Shown: positions 46,385-56,473 of the stretch, in pieces
How positions within the stretch are numbered: position 1 is the first letter of the stretch
How the letters are laid out: each line of letters begins with the position of its first letter
Assembly: GCF_918797505.1 (NCBI RefSeq)
Contig: NC_092794.1
Location: 3,444,497 to 3,508,496, forward strand
Source of the DNA: Bemisia tabaci
Taxonomy: Eukaryota; Arthropoda; Insecta; Hemiptera; Aleyrodidae
DNA: 64,000 nucleotides
Reading direction: 5' to 3'
Notes under the pieces: generated by a model
Seen by the model: the letters and a program-made list of their open reading frames with translations, nothing else
What the model was told of the DNA's origin: nothing
Databases searched by the model: none
Program-made: the position numbers and the translations under genes

Positions 46385-47075
46385 TTATGTGGGTGGTTTC
46401 ACGATAGCTGGAATCGTTTTGTCGCCGTAACAGACAACACATTTTTCGATCACATTTTTAGTAGTAATGACAATCGCTCGAATTTTCTTGAATTAATTTA
46501 CACAGGGTTAAATCGACGGTGAAAGTCGGCAATCACATAACTCGGTTTGCGACGTCGCAGACTTCCTGTCATACTTTATTTTTTAAATGGAAAACTACTC
46601 AACGGCAATTCTCTAAAACTGTCATGATTTTTCTTCTCAATGCGAAGAAAATTCTGCAAAAACTTCAAGAAATAATATCAATTTGTTCTCCTTTAAAAAA
46701 ATGACGTAGAGGCGGAGATTTTCAGACACCGCAAATGAGTTATGTGATTGCCGACTTTCACCGTCGAAATGTTATAACGCTTTTTAACGGTTTATCGCTC
46801 TACCTTTCAATTTTAATACATAAATGACCGAAAATGTGCTGTCTGTTACGCTGACTTTTTACCGCGGAACAAACAGCACATTTTCGGAGTTTACATAGGT
46901 AACATTAATTGAGAAGTAGAGCCATAAATCATTAGAAAGTGTTATAATACGTAACCCTTTCAAGATTAATGCGAAAAAATTCGAGTGATTATTATCACTA
47001 CTAAAAATATGACCGAAAAATGTGTTGTCTGTTACGGCGACAAAACTATTCCAGTTATCGTAAAACCACCCATGT
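46385..47075. mobile_element. TIR element interrupted by nested MITE
   Basis: The arms GTGGGTGGTTTCACGATAGC...TTTGTCGCCGTAACAGACAA and their complement (46976-47072) enclose about 480 bp. That interior contains the family C MITE at 46510-46770 and a second palindrome (about 46770-46970) made of a related sequence (GACCGAAAATGTGCTGTCTG). So one element sits inside another. Confidence 0.8.
46510..46770. mobile_element. MITE family C, copy 5 (GTCGGCAATCACATAACTCG type)
   Basis: Ends AATCGACGGTGAAAGTCGGC and GCCGACTTTCACCGTCGAAA. The inner end block (AATCACATAACTCG) matches the copy at 25213 and not those at 30089 and 43227. Nested in a larger TIR element. Confidence 0.92.
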
Positions 47076-47559
47076 ACAAAACTTCATAATATGTGATAGA
47101 ATCATGCGAGAAGACTGGTTGGAAAATACTTCTATTTGAGGAATGAGGGTGCCTTAACAAAACACAGTCATTGACACCTCAAAAAGAGAGATCAGCACGG
47201 AAAAAGGGTAATGTTAGCAGGTCTGGATTGGCCACAAGGCTAATCGGCCATTGGCAGTTACGCCATCCAAACGGATAGGAAAAAAGAGGAGAAAAAATTT
47301 CAACCGAGAAAAAATGCGGAAAATTCATGAATGAACGGGAGAAGAGAGATAATAAGAGTTAGGAAAGGTGCTCATACGCATAATAAGAGGTGAACGAAGA
47401 TCCAGGAACTATTGATAAACCGGAAATAAGTCCCCAGAGGCACCTGAGCCAACCACAATGCGAGAAAATTGATGTTTTGGTTTCTTTTTAGTTTGCTGAA
47501 TTCAGGTTTTGTGTCCTTTAGGATGAGGCAAATTGGAAGATTCTGGTTTAACAAACTGA

Positions 47560-47830
47560 CAATTTGTCGCTCTTTCTCTTCTTCGAATGTGTTGCTCACG
47601 TAGCGCTCGAGGCACCACTACAAATGAGACAAACGGAACCAACATAATACAGAAATACAGCAAGGGAATGGACACGCGTTGATAACGGCGCAGAGATACA
47701 ACTATTCGTGCTTGATGGATGGGCGTGTAGCATCTGCAAAATTGAAGGGGTGAAGGCGCGAGACGTGAATTCGCAATACTTCGCTCCATGCTGCCAATGA
47801 GGAGTCGCACTGATTCGGGAGAAAAGTTAA
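47560..47830 (-). repeat. Dispersed repeat M, copy 1
   Basis: Reverse of the repeat at 62740-63240. Shared blocks are GTGTTGCTCACGTAGCGCT, GGCACCACTACAAATGAGAC, GGCGCAGAGATACAACTATT and GCATCTGCAAAATTGAAG. A weaker relative of the last part is at 24690-24760. Confidence 0.7.
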
Positions 47831-48053
47831 AAAATGAGACCCGATTACATTCCTACTATCTTCGGCTGTGTTGATACAGCTCGAGATCTTATTTTCTTTT
47901 TCAAGTTGATGCCTGATTCTTTTTTAGGATGGATTTTTAGACCTAATTCTAAATATGTGCCGGCCTCATAAAACCCGCGGAGCACGTGTTCTCACCGAGC
48001 GTCTGGTCAATTTGACCCGGCCTAGGCATATAAAGGTTAATGAAAATATCATT

Positions 48054-48498
48054 AAGGTGATTCGATGGACGCCATATTTTGTGTCAGAACGGCATGCGAT
48101 ATATCGCATCAATTGGTTCCATTTTTTCAGCTACTCGTCATTTTTCTCCAATTTTGAGATCGCAATTCTGTTGTCAGGAGACTAAAGCACTCACTTACCA
48201 ATTTTAATAAAGAAATTCAACGTAATAAAGGCGTGGTTTTTTTAGAGAGAAAATATCGCATTCGAGTGCAGTTTCGATATCAGTATCGAATGCGATGTTT
48301 TCTTTCTGAAAAAACCACGCCTTTATTACGTTGAATTTCTTTATTAAAATTGGTAAGTGAGTGCTTTCGTCTCCTGACAACAGAATTGCGATCTCAAAAT
48401 TGGAGAAAAATGACGAGTAGCTGAAATAATGGAACCAATTGATGCGATATATCGCATGCCGTTCTGACAGAAAATATGGCATCCATCGAATCACCTTA
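48054..48498. repeat. Foldback element family B, copy 3, almost perfect palindrome
   Basis: Arms of about 215 bp, from AAGGTGATTCGATGGACGCC to its near-complement. Inside are the CATTCGAGTGCAGTTTCG/CGAATGCGAT centre and an AACGTAATAAAGGCGTGG pair. Better preserved than 21217-21652. Confidence 0.93.
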
Positions 48499-48539
48499 AA
48501 ATGACTGCACCTTCTATACCATAAGCTCCTAATTTGAGA

Positions 48540-48870
48540 GACCTCCTAATTTTGCGTAACTGGTAACGCTTAGTTCCAGCGTTCTACCGGGCCGATTTTC
48601 ATGATTTTTGCGGCTATCGACGGGCAATTGTCTTTAAATGAACCCGCTCTATTCAGATTTTCACAATATGATCCAGGTTTTTTTTATATTACGTAGTAAA
48701 GTTGCGAATTTTCCCATTTAAACAATGAAAATTTATGTTTTTTGTCATAGCTCGTTTGAGCGTTTCACCGGGCCGATTTCCATGATTTTTGCGGTTATCG
48801 ACGGGTGACAGGCCCTAAATGAGCCCGCTCAGAGCAAATCAGATTTTGGAAATAGGACACAGGTTTTCTT
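48540..48870. repeat. Direct duplication, about 190-bp unit
   Basis: ACCGGGCCGATTTTCATGAT at 48586 recurs as ACCGGGCCGATTTCCATGAT at 48768, each followed by TTTTTGCGG(C/T)TATCGACGGG, AAATGA(A/G)CCCGCTC and CAGGTTTT. Non-coding. Confidence 0.8.
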
Positions 48871-50135
48871 GTATAAGAGTAGACCAGGGGCTTAGAAAGG
48901 GGGGCGTAATTTGAAATTCCCGCCAATGAAAAATGGTGGGCATTTCAAATTTAACGGAAAATTGAACTAAGCGGGAAATGTTGAATCTTGATCTGATTTT
49001 AGTAGGGTAAGGTAAGTGAATTGAATGTATGCTTCTTTGCTACAGACTATATCCAGGAGCGACGAACGCTCCGTTTCGTTCGTTCCGTTACATTTCAGTC
49101 CTGGCGTGAAGTTTAAAATAAATGCCGATTTTTTATTCGATTTTTATTGGTCCGATCACTCCCGCTCAGAAAGGAGATTGGACAAATAAGAGTCGAGTAT
49201 GAAAATCTTTTCATTTTTTGGTCGTTCTTTGTCGAAGCGAGCCTACGAGAGCGCAAAGCGCCCTCTGGGGGTTGGGCCGCGTAGCGGCCAGGGGGCATAG
49301 CCCCCTAGTTCTCGATAAAAACTGATAGATTAAACAGCGGGACCAAAGAGGCCACACAGTCAGTGAATTTAAATAAAAATCAGTTAAGATTAATCTCACA
49401 AAATTAGGCTTCAATCGTTCGATCACGTCCAAAACGTGCTTATTAGCACGAAATGATTGTCGAATGGGACTTCCTGCAATAGATATCTGATGCATTCAAG
49501 AGATTTGCTCTAATCTTTGTTTTTACTTCGTAAATTGAATGTTTCATTTTTCGATGAGATTAAAAGATCTCTCAGGCCGACATATTTCTTTGGTTCATTA
49601 TTTTCAGACTTTTCGGTTTTAATTGCAGTATTTTTAGTCGAAAACTCGAAATTCACCTATTTGGTATAAAATTTGGACCTATTTGGTCGAGGCTTATTTT
49701 CACCTGAGTGGTGAAAAAAGACTTACTTTTTTTCCACCACCTACCAATTCACCGGAAAATTGAATTTTCCGAAAACACAATTTACTTGGTATACCTGAAA
49801 AGGGCTTGTTTTTTTTTTGGAAAATGCGATTTGCCAGGAAATTGGTAGGTGAACGGAAAAATTAAAAGTCATTTTCGGCCTCAGTAGAAAAAAAATGGGC
49901 GTAGCCCCGTTGGATCCTGAAAGTAGATGATTTTCTCGGCCTTCCAGGTGCAAAACAAACGAATCAGCTTTACCTACATGGGGGTTCACAGCAGGCAATA
50001 AACATACCGAGGATCGCGATTAGTTATCTATTCGAAAGCCAAACATTTTTTTCCGTTCCATTGGATTCGATCGAACCGATAAACGATGTTTTAAAATGAA
50101 AGTATCAGTCTACTTTCACAGGAGACAAGCTGTCG
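48871..50135. other. Spacer without recognised gene
   Basis: Contains a GC-rich dyad near 49270 (GGGCCGCGTAGCGGCC, then GGGGGCATAGCCCCC). No convincing coding frame. Confidence 0.4.
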
Positions 50136-50605
50136 GCGATCGGCATGTAACACATATTGACGCCCACAAGACTGCACGAATACTTCACGCATTGCATCAA
50201 ACACAGTGCGGTCATTGCGGTCAGCGTGAAACGCATAGCGCCTACAAGACTGTGTGAATACTTCACGCATTGCGTCCAACGGTCCGTCCGGTGCGGTCTG
50301 CGCGGCGCGGCGGCGGAAGTTAAAATCATTGAACCACATTTATGTTTGTTCTTTCATGATTTTTCCGTTCATTTCTTATGAATGGAAGGCCTTTGTCCAC
50401 ACAGAGATAGGTTTACGGAACTTAACTTTCGCGCAAAGTTAAGAACTTTTGCTAGTAGTGTTGATAGGGCTTTCCCAAAAAATGTGTTCAACTCGAGTGA
50501 ATGCGTCTTATGCACTTCTCCCCCGCTGGCATGTTCACTTGATGGTTTTTAATGAGTTTCAAAACAAACGAGAAGGGGGGTGGCAAGTAGGTGAATCCGG
50601 CCCTG
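50136..50605. repeat. Long dispersed repeat L, copy 2
   Basis: Matches 39824-40360 over its length (CGATCGGCATGTAACACATA to GGTGAATCCGGCCCTG) but has two GCGCCTACAAGA-type units in place of three. The GC-rich sequence that follows copy 1 is absent here, so the repeat ends at CCGGCCCTG. Confidence 0.85.
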
Positions 50606-50757
50606 TTTTGGGTTCCAAAAAAATTATCTAAGAAACCACCGAATTAGGTATTTTCATTTAAAAAAAACCAATAATTGAAGCCACTAGTGGCGCTTAAACA
50701 ATTAATGTTTTGTAATTTTTCTCTTTTAACCCTTTTTCATGCTTCACCACGGCACAT

Positions 50758-50920
50758 AAAAAAATCACTGTGCCATATCCTATTCCGAAAAATCGTCGGG
50801 ATTCAACCAATCTCGGTGCCACCCACATCTTCCAGGGCGGAATAGCCCCAGGGCGTCCCTTTAGTATGGTCAAAGTCTACGCCCTCGAATGTGAGCCAGT
50901 CCGGTTCTGCTTGAAAGTAA
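50758..50920 (+). other. Coding-like orphan segment, strand uncertain
   Basis: GC-richer than its surroundings and open on both strands. The plus frame contains NLGATHIFQGGIAPGRPFSM and ends near a GTAACT; the minus frame contains LTFEGVDFDHTKGTPWGYSA before a TGA. Both look protein-like and I recognise neither. Splice sites are poor, so it may be a relic. Confidence 0.2.
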
Positions 50921-51399
50921 CTTTATTGCATCTGCAATTGACTGCAGAATCCCTACAATCAAAATTTTTTTAGGTCTTTTCGAGACTGCGAATAACCAAT
51001 CACTTCACGTTCACGGAGGGTTAAAGAGGCAATTGCAAATATAACTATTGAAAATGTTACAATAATTAATTTAAAGATTAATGAATGTATTATAAATCAC
51101 TCATTTAAATTCTATATTTAATCCATTTCCCCGTATTTCCACGAGATAACGTTAACATGTTTATTTTGAGAAGCGATAACATGAATTGAAATGGCTAGTA
51201 ATTACCGTCATTTTTGACAGTTTAAGGGTCACGAATGAAAAAAAAAAATGTTTGATCCAAAAACTCGTCAGCCTACATGAAAATACGGCAATGATGCCGC
51301 TCTGTGACTATATGAAGTCGGATGATTTTCACATGCACAGATTCCATTTTTCAACATTTATGAGGCACACTTAACAACGAGCGGCCCGCGATCGGATAA

Positions 51400-51747
51400 G
51401 TTACGTCATTAGGTACACCACATTATTTCTGTATAAATAAAGTCATCAGCATAAATCATGACAACGATTATAATGATCGCAGGTCTGTATCAGATTATGA
51501 ATATGATTTAGACAGCGGCCCGGGGACGGACTATCACTCGACAGGCGGACGTTGCCAAAATTACGATAAAATGTTTTTTCCTGTACGAGTGGAAACAATA
51601 AAAATGAAAGAGTCCGACGTCAATACGTCATCAACACGATCCAATGGAAAAAGAGAACAAATCACGGCTATTGATAATACAATACTCTCAAATGACCTCA
51701 CCTTGTTTCAGCTGATCAAAATGTCCCTCCTTTTTTCGACATGCTAA
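51400..51747 (+). CDS. Open stretch, 115 codons, unidentified; no ATG at its start
   Basis: Open from the TAA at 51397 to the TAA at 51745. From about 51450 the composition is protein-like: DYNDRRSVSDYEYDLDSGPG, then DYHSTGG, FFPVRVETIKMKESD, ending LFQLIKMSLLFSTC. The first in-frame ATG is at 51571. It could be an exon (acceptor candidate ATGATCGCAG at 51481) joined to 52345 through a phase-0 donor such as GTACGA at 51583, or chance. Confidence 0.22.
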   Translation, partial: VTSLGTPHYFCINKVISINHDNDYNDRRSVSDYEYDLDSGPGTDYHSTGGRCQNYDKMFFPVRVETIKMKESDVNTSSTRSNGKREQITAIDNTILSNDLTLFQLIKMSLLFSTC

Positions 51748-52344
51748 CATATTTTTTTCTCTTTTTTTCTTGTTTTTCTCACGAGTGATTTGAAGAGTTG
51801 TCTTATTTTTCGTGATGGAGAAAATCTTTTCACAGACGATGATGTCAATGGTTGACAAAATGACTTAAAAAGTACTTTTATTTGCAAATCGCAACAATAA
51901 CTTTACTCAAATCCATTATTACGACTTATTCACATAGTTTTACGGCCAATCGTGTGCTTTTTTTGAGGAAAAAATCATTTTGGATAGCATGAGGTTGGCA
52001 GCAAGTGCGGTTGGTGGTAACCATCAAAAGATTACAACGACCCCCCTCCCATCCTCAAAAACCAAAACAAAGCGCCGCAATTTTTGGGTCTCAAAAGCCT
52101 CCATGGAAAGTGGAGGGCAAGGTGTCCATACTCTTTCTATCAAGGTACCTTCTCTAGAGGAGGGAGGAACGTTCACGAAAAAAATTACAATTGGATTGCA
52201 TTTTACACAAAGGAACCAAAAGCATTTCAATGTCGCTAAGATTGCGCAAATTTTTTTCACCTTGCAAATATAAACTGATAATCCAAACAAGTTTTATTTT
52301 TACTCCGAATAAACGAAAATTACCTTTGTAAATTTAAATTTCAG

Positions 52345-52443
52345 CATGACTATAGTCATTTTAGTCAAAGAATGCAAGATGCACAATCCTACCAACATTG
52401 GAATGCTCTCGGTTCCCATTTGCAAAATGCAATTAATGAATGA
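52345..52443 (+). CDS. Candidate terminal coding exon, 32 codons
   Basis: Follows an acceptor (AAATTTAAATTTCAG) and reads HDYSHFSQRMQDAQSYQHW, then NALGSHLQNAINE, to TGA at 52441. The peptide is Gln/His/Asn-rich and helical in look; I do not recognise it. Phase 0 at the start. Upstream exons are uncertain (see 51400-51747). Confidence 0.3.
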   Translation, partial: HDYSHFSQRMQDAQSYQHWNALGSHLQNAINE

Positions 52444-52779
52444 TTCCCGGGCGAGAATTCTTGTTAAGTCAACAGGAAATCTCCTTGTTTCAAACGGTAG
52501 GTATTTCTGTTATTTGAAAGAGACGTACCATCACTTTAGAGAGATTTCCATTTGACTCAACGCAATTTGCGTCAAGGAATCATTAACTGGAAAATTATTC
52601 TCAAGGTACTTGCTTGAGCTTCCTGCATTTTTGTGATGACTTTTGGTACATGCGACAACACTGTGACGTGTGACCAATAACTGCGCGTTGTTATATCTGA
52701 TCTTTCAGGTACAAACCAGGCTCGTGAATATACCACCGATACCTTCCCCGTCCACATGGCTGCGCTGCACAGTGGATCG

Positions 52780-52995
52780 AGTCAACGGGAGAGGTCGAAC
52801 AAAATTTGGAAACTTTAAAAGCTTATAACTCCGTTTATACAAAACTTTGAGGTTTTAAAAGTGGTTCCATTCGTTCTCTCGTGAAATTTTCTTTTAGAAG
52901 CACCACTCAAAATTTAAAATGTGACAAAATAAACATCAAAATGTGCAATTTTAGTCAAAAAAATTGATGCCTGACCTCTCTGATTGACTCGGTCT
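52780..52995. repeat. Dispersed repeat N, copy 1
   Basis: Shares TTTGGAAACTTTAAAAGCTT, TAACTCCGTT, TTGAGGTTTT and AAAATGTGACAAAATAAACA with two tandem copies at 61535-61960. It is bordered by CACAGTGGATCGAGTCAACG and GACTCGGTCTACTGTGCG, which are inverted. Confidence 0.8.
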
Positions 52996-53408
52996 ACTGT
53001 GCGCCGGCCACGACCGCTCCGTCGCCTTCAGGTGAAATTTCAGCCCATCGCGGGCGCGGGCGGGCGGCTCAACCACTTTCCTCTCAGAAGCACACGTCAA
53101 ATTCGTTTAGTTTTGATGACTTAACCAGTTGCGTTTATAATTTCCATCGCCCACTCGTAAATCGCACTAAACACTCGTTCGCGAGCAATATCGTCTCACT
53201 TTCAATCTTGTGATAATCTAAGATAGCTGCGTTAATCGGCTTCTTTTGATTTATTGCTCGCAGCGTGGTTCTACGAGTACACCTAGAATCACTTCATTCC
53301 AAAGGGTGTTGCTTTAGGAATGGGTAGTCTGGTGATATACTTTCATTCAATATACTTTCATTCAAATTTAGTCCGTCCACTCTCAAAGTTTGAAGATCTC
53401 CAAAATAG

Positions 53409-53650
53409 CATTTGAGGGGTTTGGAGGACAAGGTGCATGAGTGCAGTATTTGCTATTCCGAGAAATGCGTGTTTGAAGTTTCGAAATTACATGGATCCTT
53501 ATGGCGGAAAGAAAGTTCAAACTGGCTTTTTGAATTTGGGAGCGAATTGTTTACAGAACATGCATTAAGACGAGGTTTACGTGAAATCATTAATATCTTG
53601 ATTTTTTCAAAAACTGCATTCATGCGGCTTGTCCTCCAAGCCCCTCATTA
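53409..53650. mobile_element. MITE family F, copy 4
   Basis: Ends TTGAGGGGTTTGGAGGACAA and TTGTCCTCCAAGCCCCTCA. Inside: GAAGTTTCGAAATTACATGG and AATCATTAATATCTTGATTT. Confidence 0.88.
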
Positions 53651-53781
53651 GTGTATTTTCCGAAGGAAATACACTATTGCATTCTCTCCATGATGTCGGA
53701 CCCAGACCTGAGACATTGTGAAGAGCACCGATCACGGGTCGTAGATCACGAAAATATATGCTATTCAAATTCATGTGTATA

Positions 53782-53795
53782 TATATATATGTATG

Positions 53796-53827
<32 letters not shown>

Positions 53828-53836
53828 TGTATGTAT
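53782..53836. repeat. (TA)n/(TATG)n microsatellite
   Basis: A TATATATATA run passes into about ten TATG units. Confidence 0.95.
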
Positions 53837-54206
53837 TTCCGCCTTTTGAAGATTTTTCGATTTTTGAGTGGTTATATCTTTCTTACGTTGAAAGATATTT
53901 TGACCAATTTTTTTGCATTTTGTAGAGACTCATTAGGACTACTATTCTGCGAAAAAAAATTGAAATTTGAGGCAATAGATTTTGAGGGGTGGGGCTCGAA
54001 AGTGGGGGGAGGTCAAATCTTGTCCACTCGATAACTCGAGCGAAAATGAATATTTTGAGCTGAAATTTTTACGGGTGGTAGTTCTCTCCCTAGGACTGGT
54101 TTGGTATTGAATTTGAGCTAAATCGGCCGAGCCGTTTAAAAATGGCGAGCTTTGAAAGTTTTAGGCGAGGGGTGCGCGGCATGAGGGGAGCCGGCCGGAG
54201 CAGGGC

Positions 54207-54356
54207 CGCACAGTGGGTCGGGGGAGAAAGTTTTTGGACAAGCTGATCGTCGCACAGTGGGTCAGGGGAGAGAAGTTTTTGGACAAACTTTTCGTCGCAC
54301 AGTGGGTCAGGGGAAGGAAGATTCTGGACAAATTGTTCGTCGCACAGTGGGTCAGG
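54207..54356. repeat. 45-bp minisatellite, 3.3 units
   Basis: CGCACAGTGGGTC recurs at 54207, 54251, 54296 and 54341, each followed by AGGGGA and a TTTTTGGACAA-like block. Because 45 is a multiple of three it yields a 15-residue repeat (KFLDKLFVAQWVR) on one strand; there is no other sign of a gene. Confidence 0.85.
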
Positions 54357-54684
54357 TTAAATGATCTGTTCTTGAACAAAATCTCACCATTTAACCGTCA
54401 CAACCTTTCGCAGCGCGTTCGCTGGCAACGTACGCAACTACTATCTTGTGCTCAAGAAATTAATTCATTCCCTTACAGATTGATCCCCCCCCCCCCCTTC
54501 GGAAAATACACTCTTCCCGCGGTGGACGCGCGGGTCGCTTAAGAAGACAGAACAACTGGAATGGACACTCAAACTAAAAAGCGCGCGCGAAGCGCGCGTC
54601 CTGGGGGGGCTTGGGGGGGCGAAGCCCCCCCAAGAAACCGGCGCGGAGCGAAGCGGAGCGCCGGTTTTTTTAAGTTTTATTTTG

Positions 54685-54944
54685 CCCGGCCAGGTTGGAC
54701 TAGTGGTCAGCGCGTCTGACTCTAGGTTAATAATAGGTCCCGGGTTCGAATCCCGGTGGTGGCGTCTAATTTTCACGGAATTGACAAGCAGATCTGCTGA
54801 AACAGATTCTCCTCGGCTCTAATCCCTGAAAATTGGAAAAGCCTGGAGCATGGAGATCTCGCAATGTCTACGGACACTAAACATTGTCTAAAGTTGGCTG
54901 AAGGTGCTAGACACGAAGCCATTAAACCAGCAGAAAAAAAAAAA
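54685..54944 (+). mobile_element. tRNA-derived SINE with 13-bp target duplication
   Basis: The head has pol III box A-like (TGGACTAGTGG) and box B (GGTTCGAATCC) sequences and a tRNA-like acceptor end (CCCGGTGGTGGCG). The unrelated body ends in a short poly-A. Flanked on both sides by AAGTTTTATTTTG (54672-54684 and 54945-54957), the signature of LINE-assisted insertion. The anticodon arm is degenerate, so it is not a working tRNA gene. Confidence 0.9.
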
Positions 54945-54989
54945 AAGTTTTATTTTGTCGTGTCGAAAGGTGACGGGCCTCAGCGTAAA

Positions 54990-54993
<4 letters not shown>

Positions 54994-55029
<36 letters not shown>

Positions 55030-55216
55030 GAAAATTTTATTTAAATATATCGTAACTACTACAAGTGTTTCTTGTATCTATCTACGTGGCTTAAAACTAA
55101 AACTTAACAAACTGCATTAATTTTATATGTTAACGTTAGATAATACTATGATTATCTAAAAGAACAGGAATTGTAAATTCTCTGCTCTAAAAGAACAGGA
55201 ATTGTAAATTCTCTGC
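54994..55216 (-). mobile_element. Poly-T-headed retroposon with 11-bp target duplication
   Basis: The duplication GCGTAAAAGCT occurs at 54983-54993 and 55217-55227. Between them are a poly-T run of about 30 (the tail, so minus-strand orientation) and about 190 bp. At the right, 5' end a segment of about 31 bp (CTAAAAGAACAGGAATTGTA...) is present twice in tandem. It lies 50 bp from the SINE. No box A/B recognised; possibly a 5'-truncated LINE end or processed RNA. Confidence 0.85.
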
Positions 55217-55264
55217 GCGTAAAAGCTGGAGAGCAAGTATGGCAGGTGGCAAGGCGCTCCGCCG

Positions 55265-55500
55265 CGATGAAGATCAAGGATTTTGAAAAGATGGGAAAAA
55301 GTACTGTGAAACGGAATACAAATCAATGTGGAAGTCGAGAAGTTGCCTATGTAGCGGGTTGAAGGCGAGCATATGCACGTATTAAATATGCTGCGCGAGC
55401 CGTATTCGGGGCTATGTAATCATGTGCAAAGCATAGCGTAACTGGATACGTGCTCCTAAGTGGAGAAATTGCCTACCTATGAGTAGTGAAGGCGAAGCAT
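55265..55500. repeat. Dispersed repeat J, tandem pair
   Basis: GATCAAGGATTTTGAAAA, GGAATACAAATC, AAGTCGAGAAGTTGCC and GAAGGCGA, then a second partial unit GGATACGTGCTCCTAAGTGG, AGAAATTGCCTACCTATGA, AGTGAAGGCGAAG. Matches 27815-27965. Confidence 0.7.
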
Positions 55501-55716
55501 AGACAACAATAAAGACGCAATGTACTAGAGCGCCGACGAAGTCACATTTTGAGGCTGTGTTGTCCAGGACTCCGGAGACCAGTGTGAGGCGACTGAAGAT
55601 GACGTAAGCGCGTGGACCCAGCTCCGGGCTTTGCTCAGAAAATTCAAGTCTCAAATTTATTTCATAGAAACCGGGAGTTTCTTACACTTTTAATTTTTTA
55701 CGGCTACGGTCAACAT

Positions 55717-56268
55717 AATGGACCACCAGACAAGGTACGAATTTCAGCATTCTGATACATGTTTCTGAACCAAAATTTCACGTAAAACACCAAGCGCACA
55801 ACGAAAATTACCGAAATCAATTCCTTACGAAGATAATTAATGATTCTTGATGCGTGAATTCAAACCATCCGCCCATGAAAACTCAATGATCTACGTGATT
55901 CACATCGCGCGCTAAACGTTATCATGACAGTCTCTGCGATATAAAAATCTGGCAACCTCGATCTTGACGCTTTGGCTCAGCTATAGCAAATTGCTTATAG
56001 TTTGAACAACACATGGTAGGAAATGAACATTGCTCGATTGAGGAGCTTGCTGAAACCGTTGTAGTGCGCGATTTGACTCACGTAGAGCTTTGAGTTTCTT
56101 GTGAGCGGGCAGTTCAAATTCCTCGTAATCAATTCAATGTGCAATAAAAACGTTAATATCTTCGTTGGTTTCAGTAATTTTCGTTGTGAAAATCGTGTTC
56201 TACGTGAAATTCTGGTTAAGAAATATGTATCAGATTGCTTAAATTCGTACCTTGTCTAGTGGTCCATT
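55717..56268. mobile_element. TIR element family D, copy 2
   Basis: Ends AATGGACCACCAGACAAGGT and ACCTTGTCTAGTGGTCCATT, with GAATTTCAGCATTCTGATAC inside. The interior TGGCAACCTCGATCTTGACG is shared, inverted, with the copy at 45184. Confidence 0.9.
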
Positions 56269-56473
56269 CACCAAAATTCGCGAAAATAAGTATCGATTTA
56301 AATGAATAAATCCAGAGAACCACTCCCAGCCCGCGATCTCCCCAAAAGCCGCCGTGTTAAAAAATGACGTTTGGTTTACACTTGGTTCACACTATTTGCG
56401 AATGAGGGGCTCGAAAAGGCCCGTTCATGGATTGACCTCAACGGCGCTCTAGTACATTGCGACTCTATTGTAC

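Noticed and set aside
54685..54770. Functional tRNA gene
   Set aside because: Box B is good but the anticodon arm does not fold as a tRNA and the unit has a SINE body, tail and target duplication.
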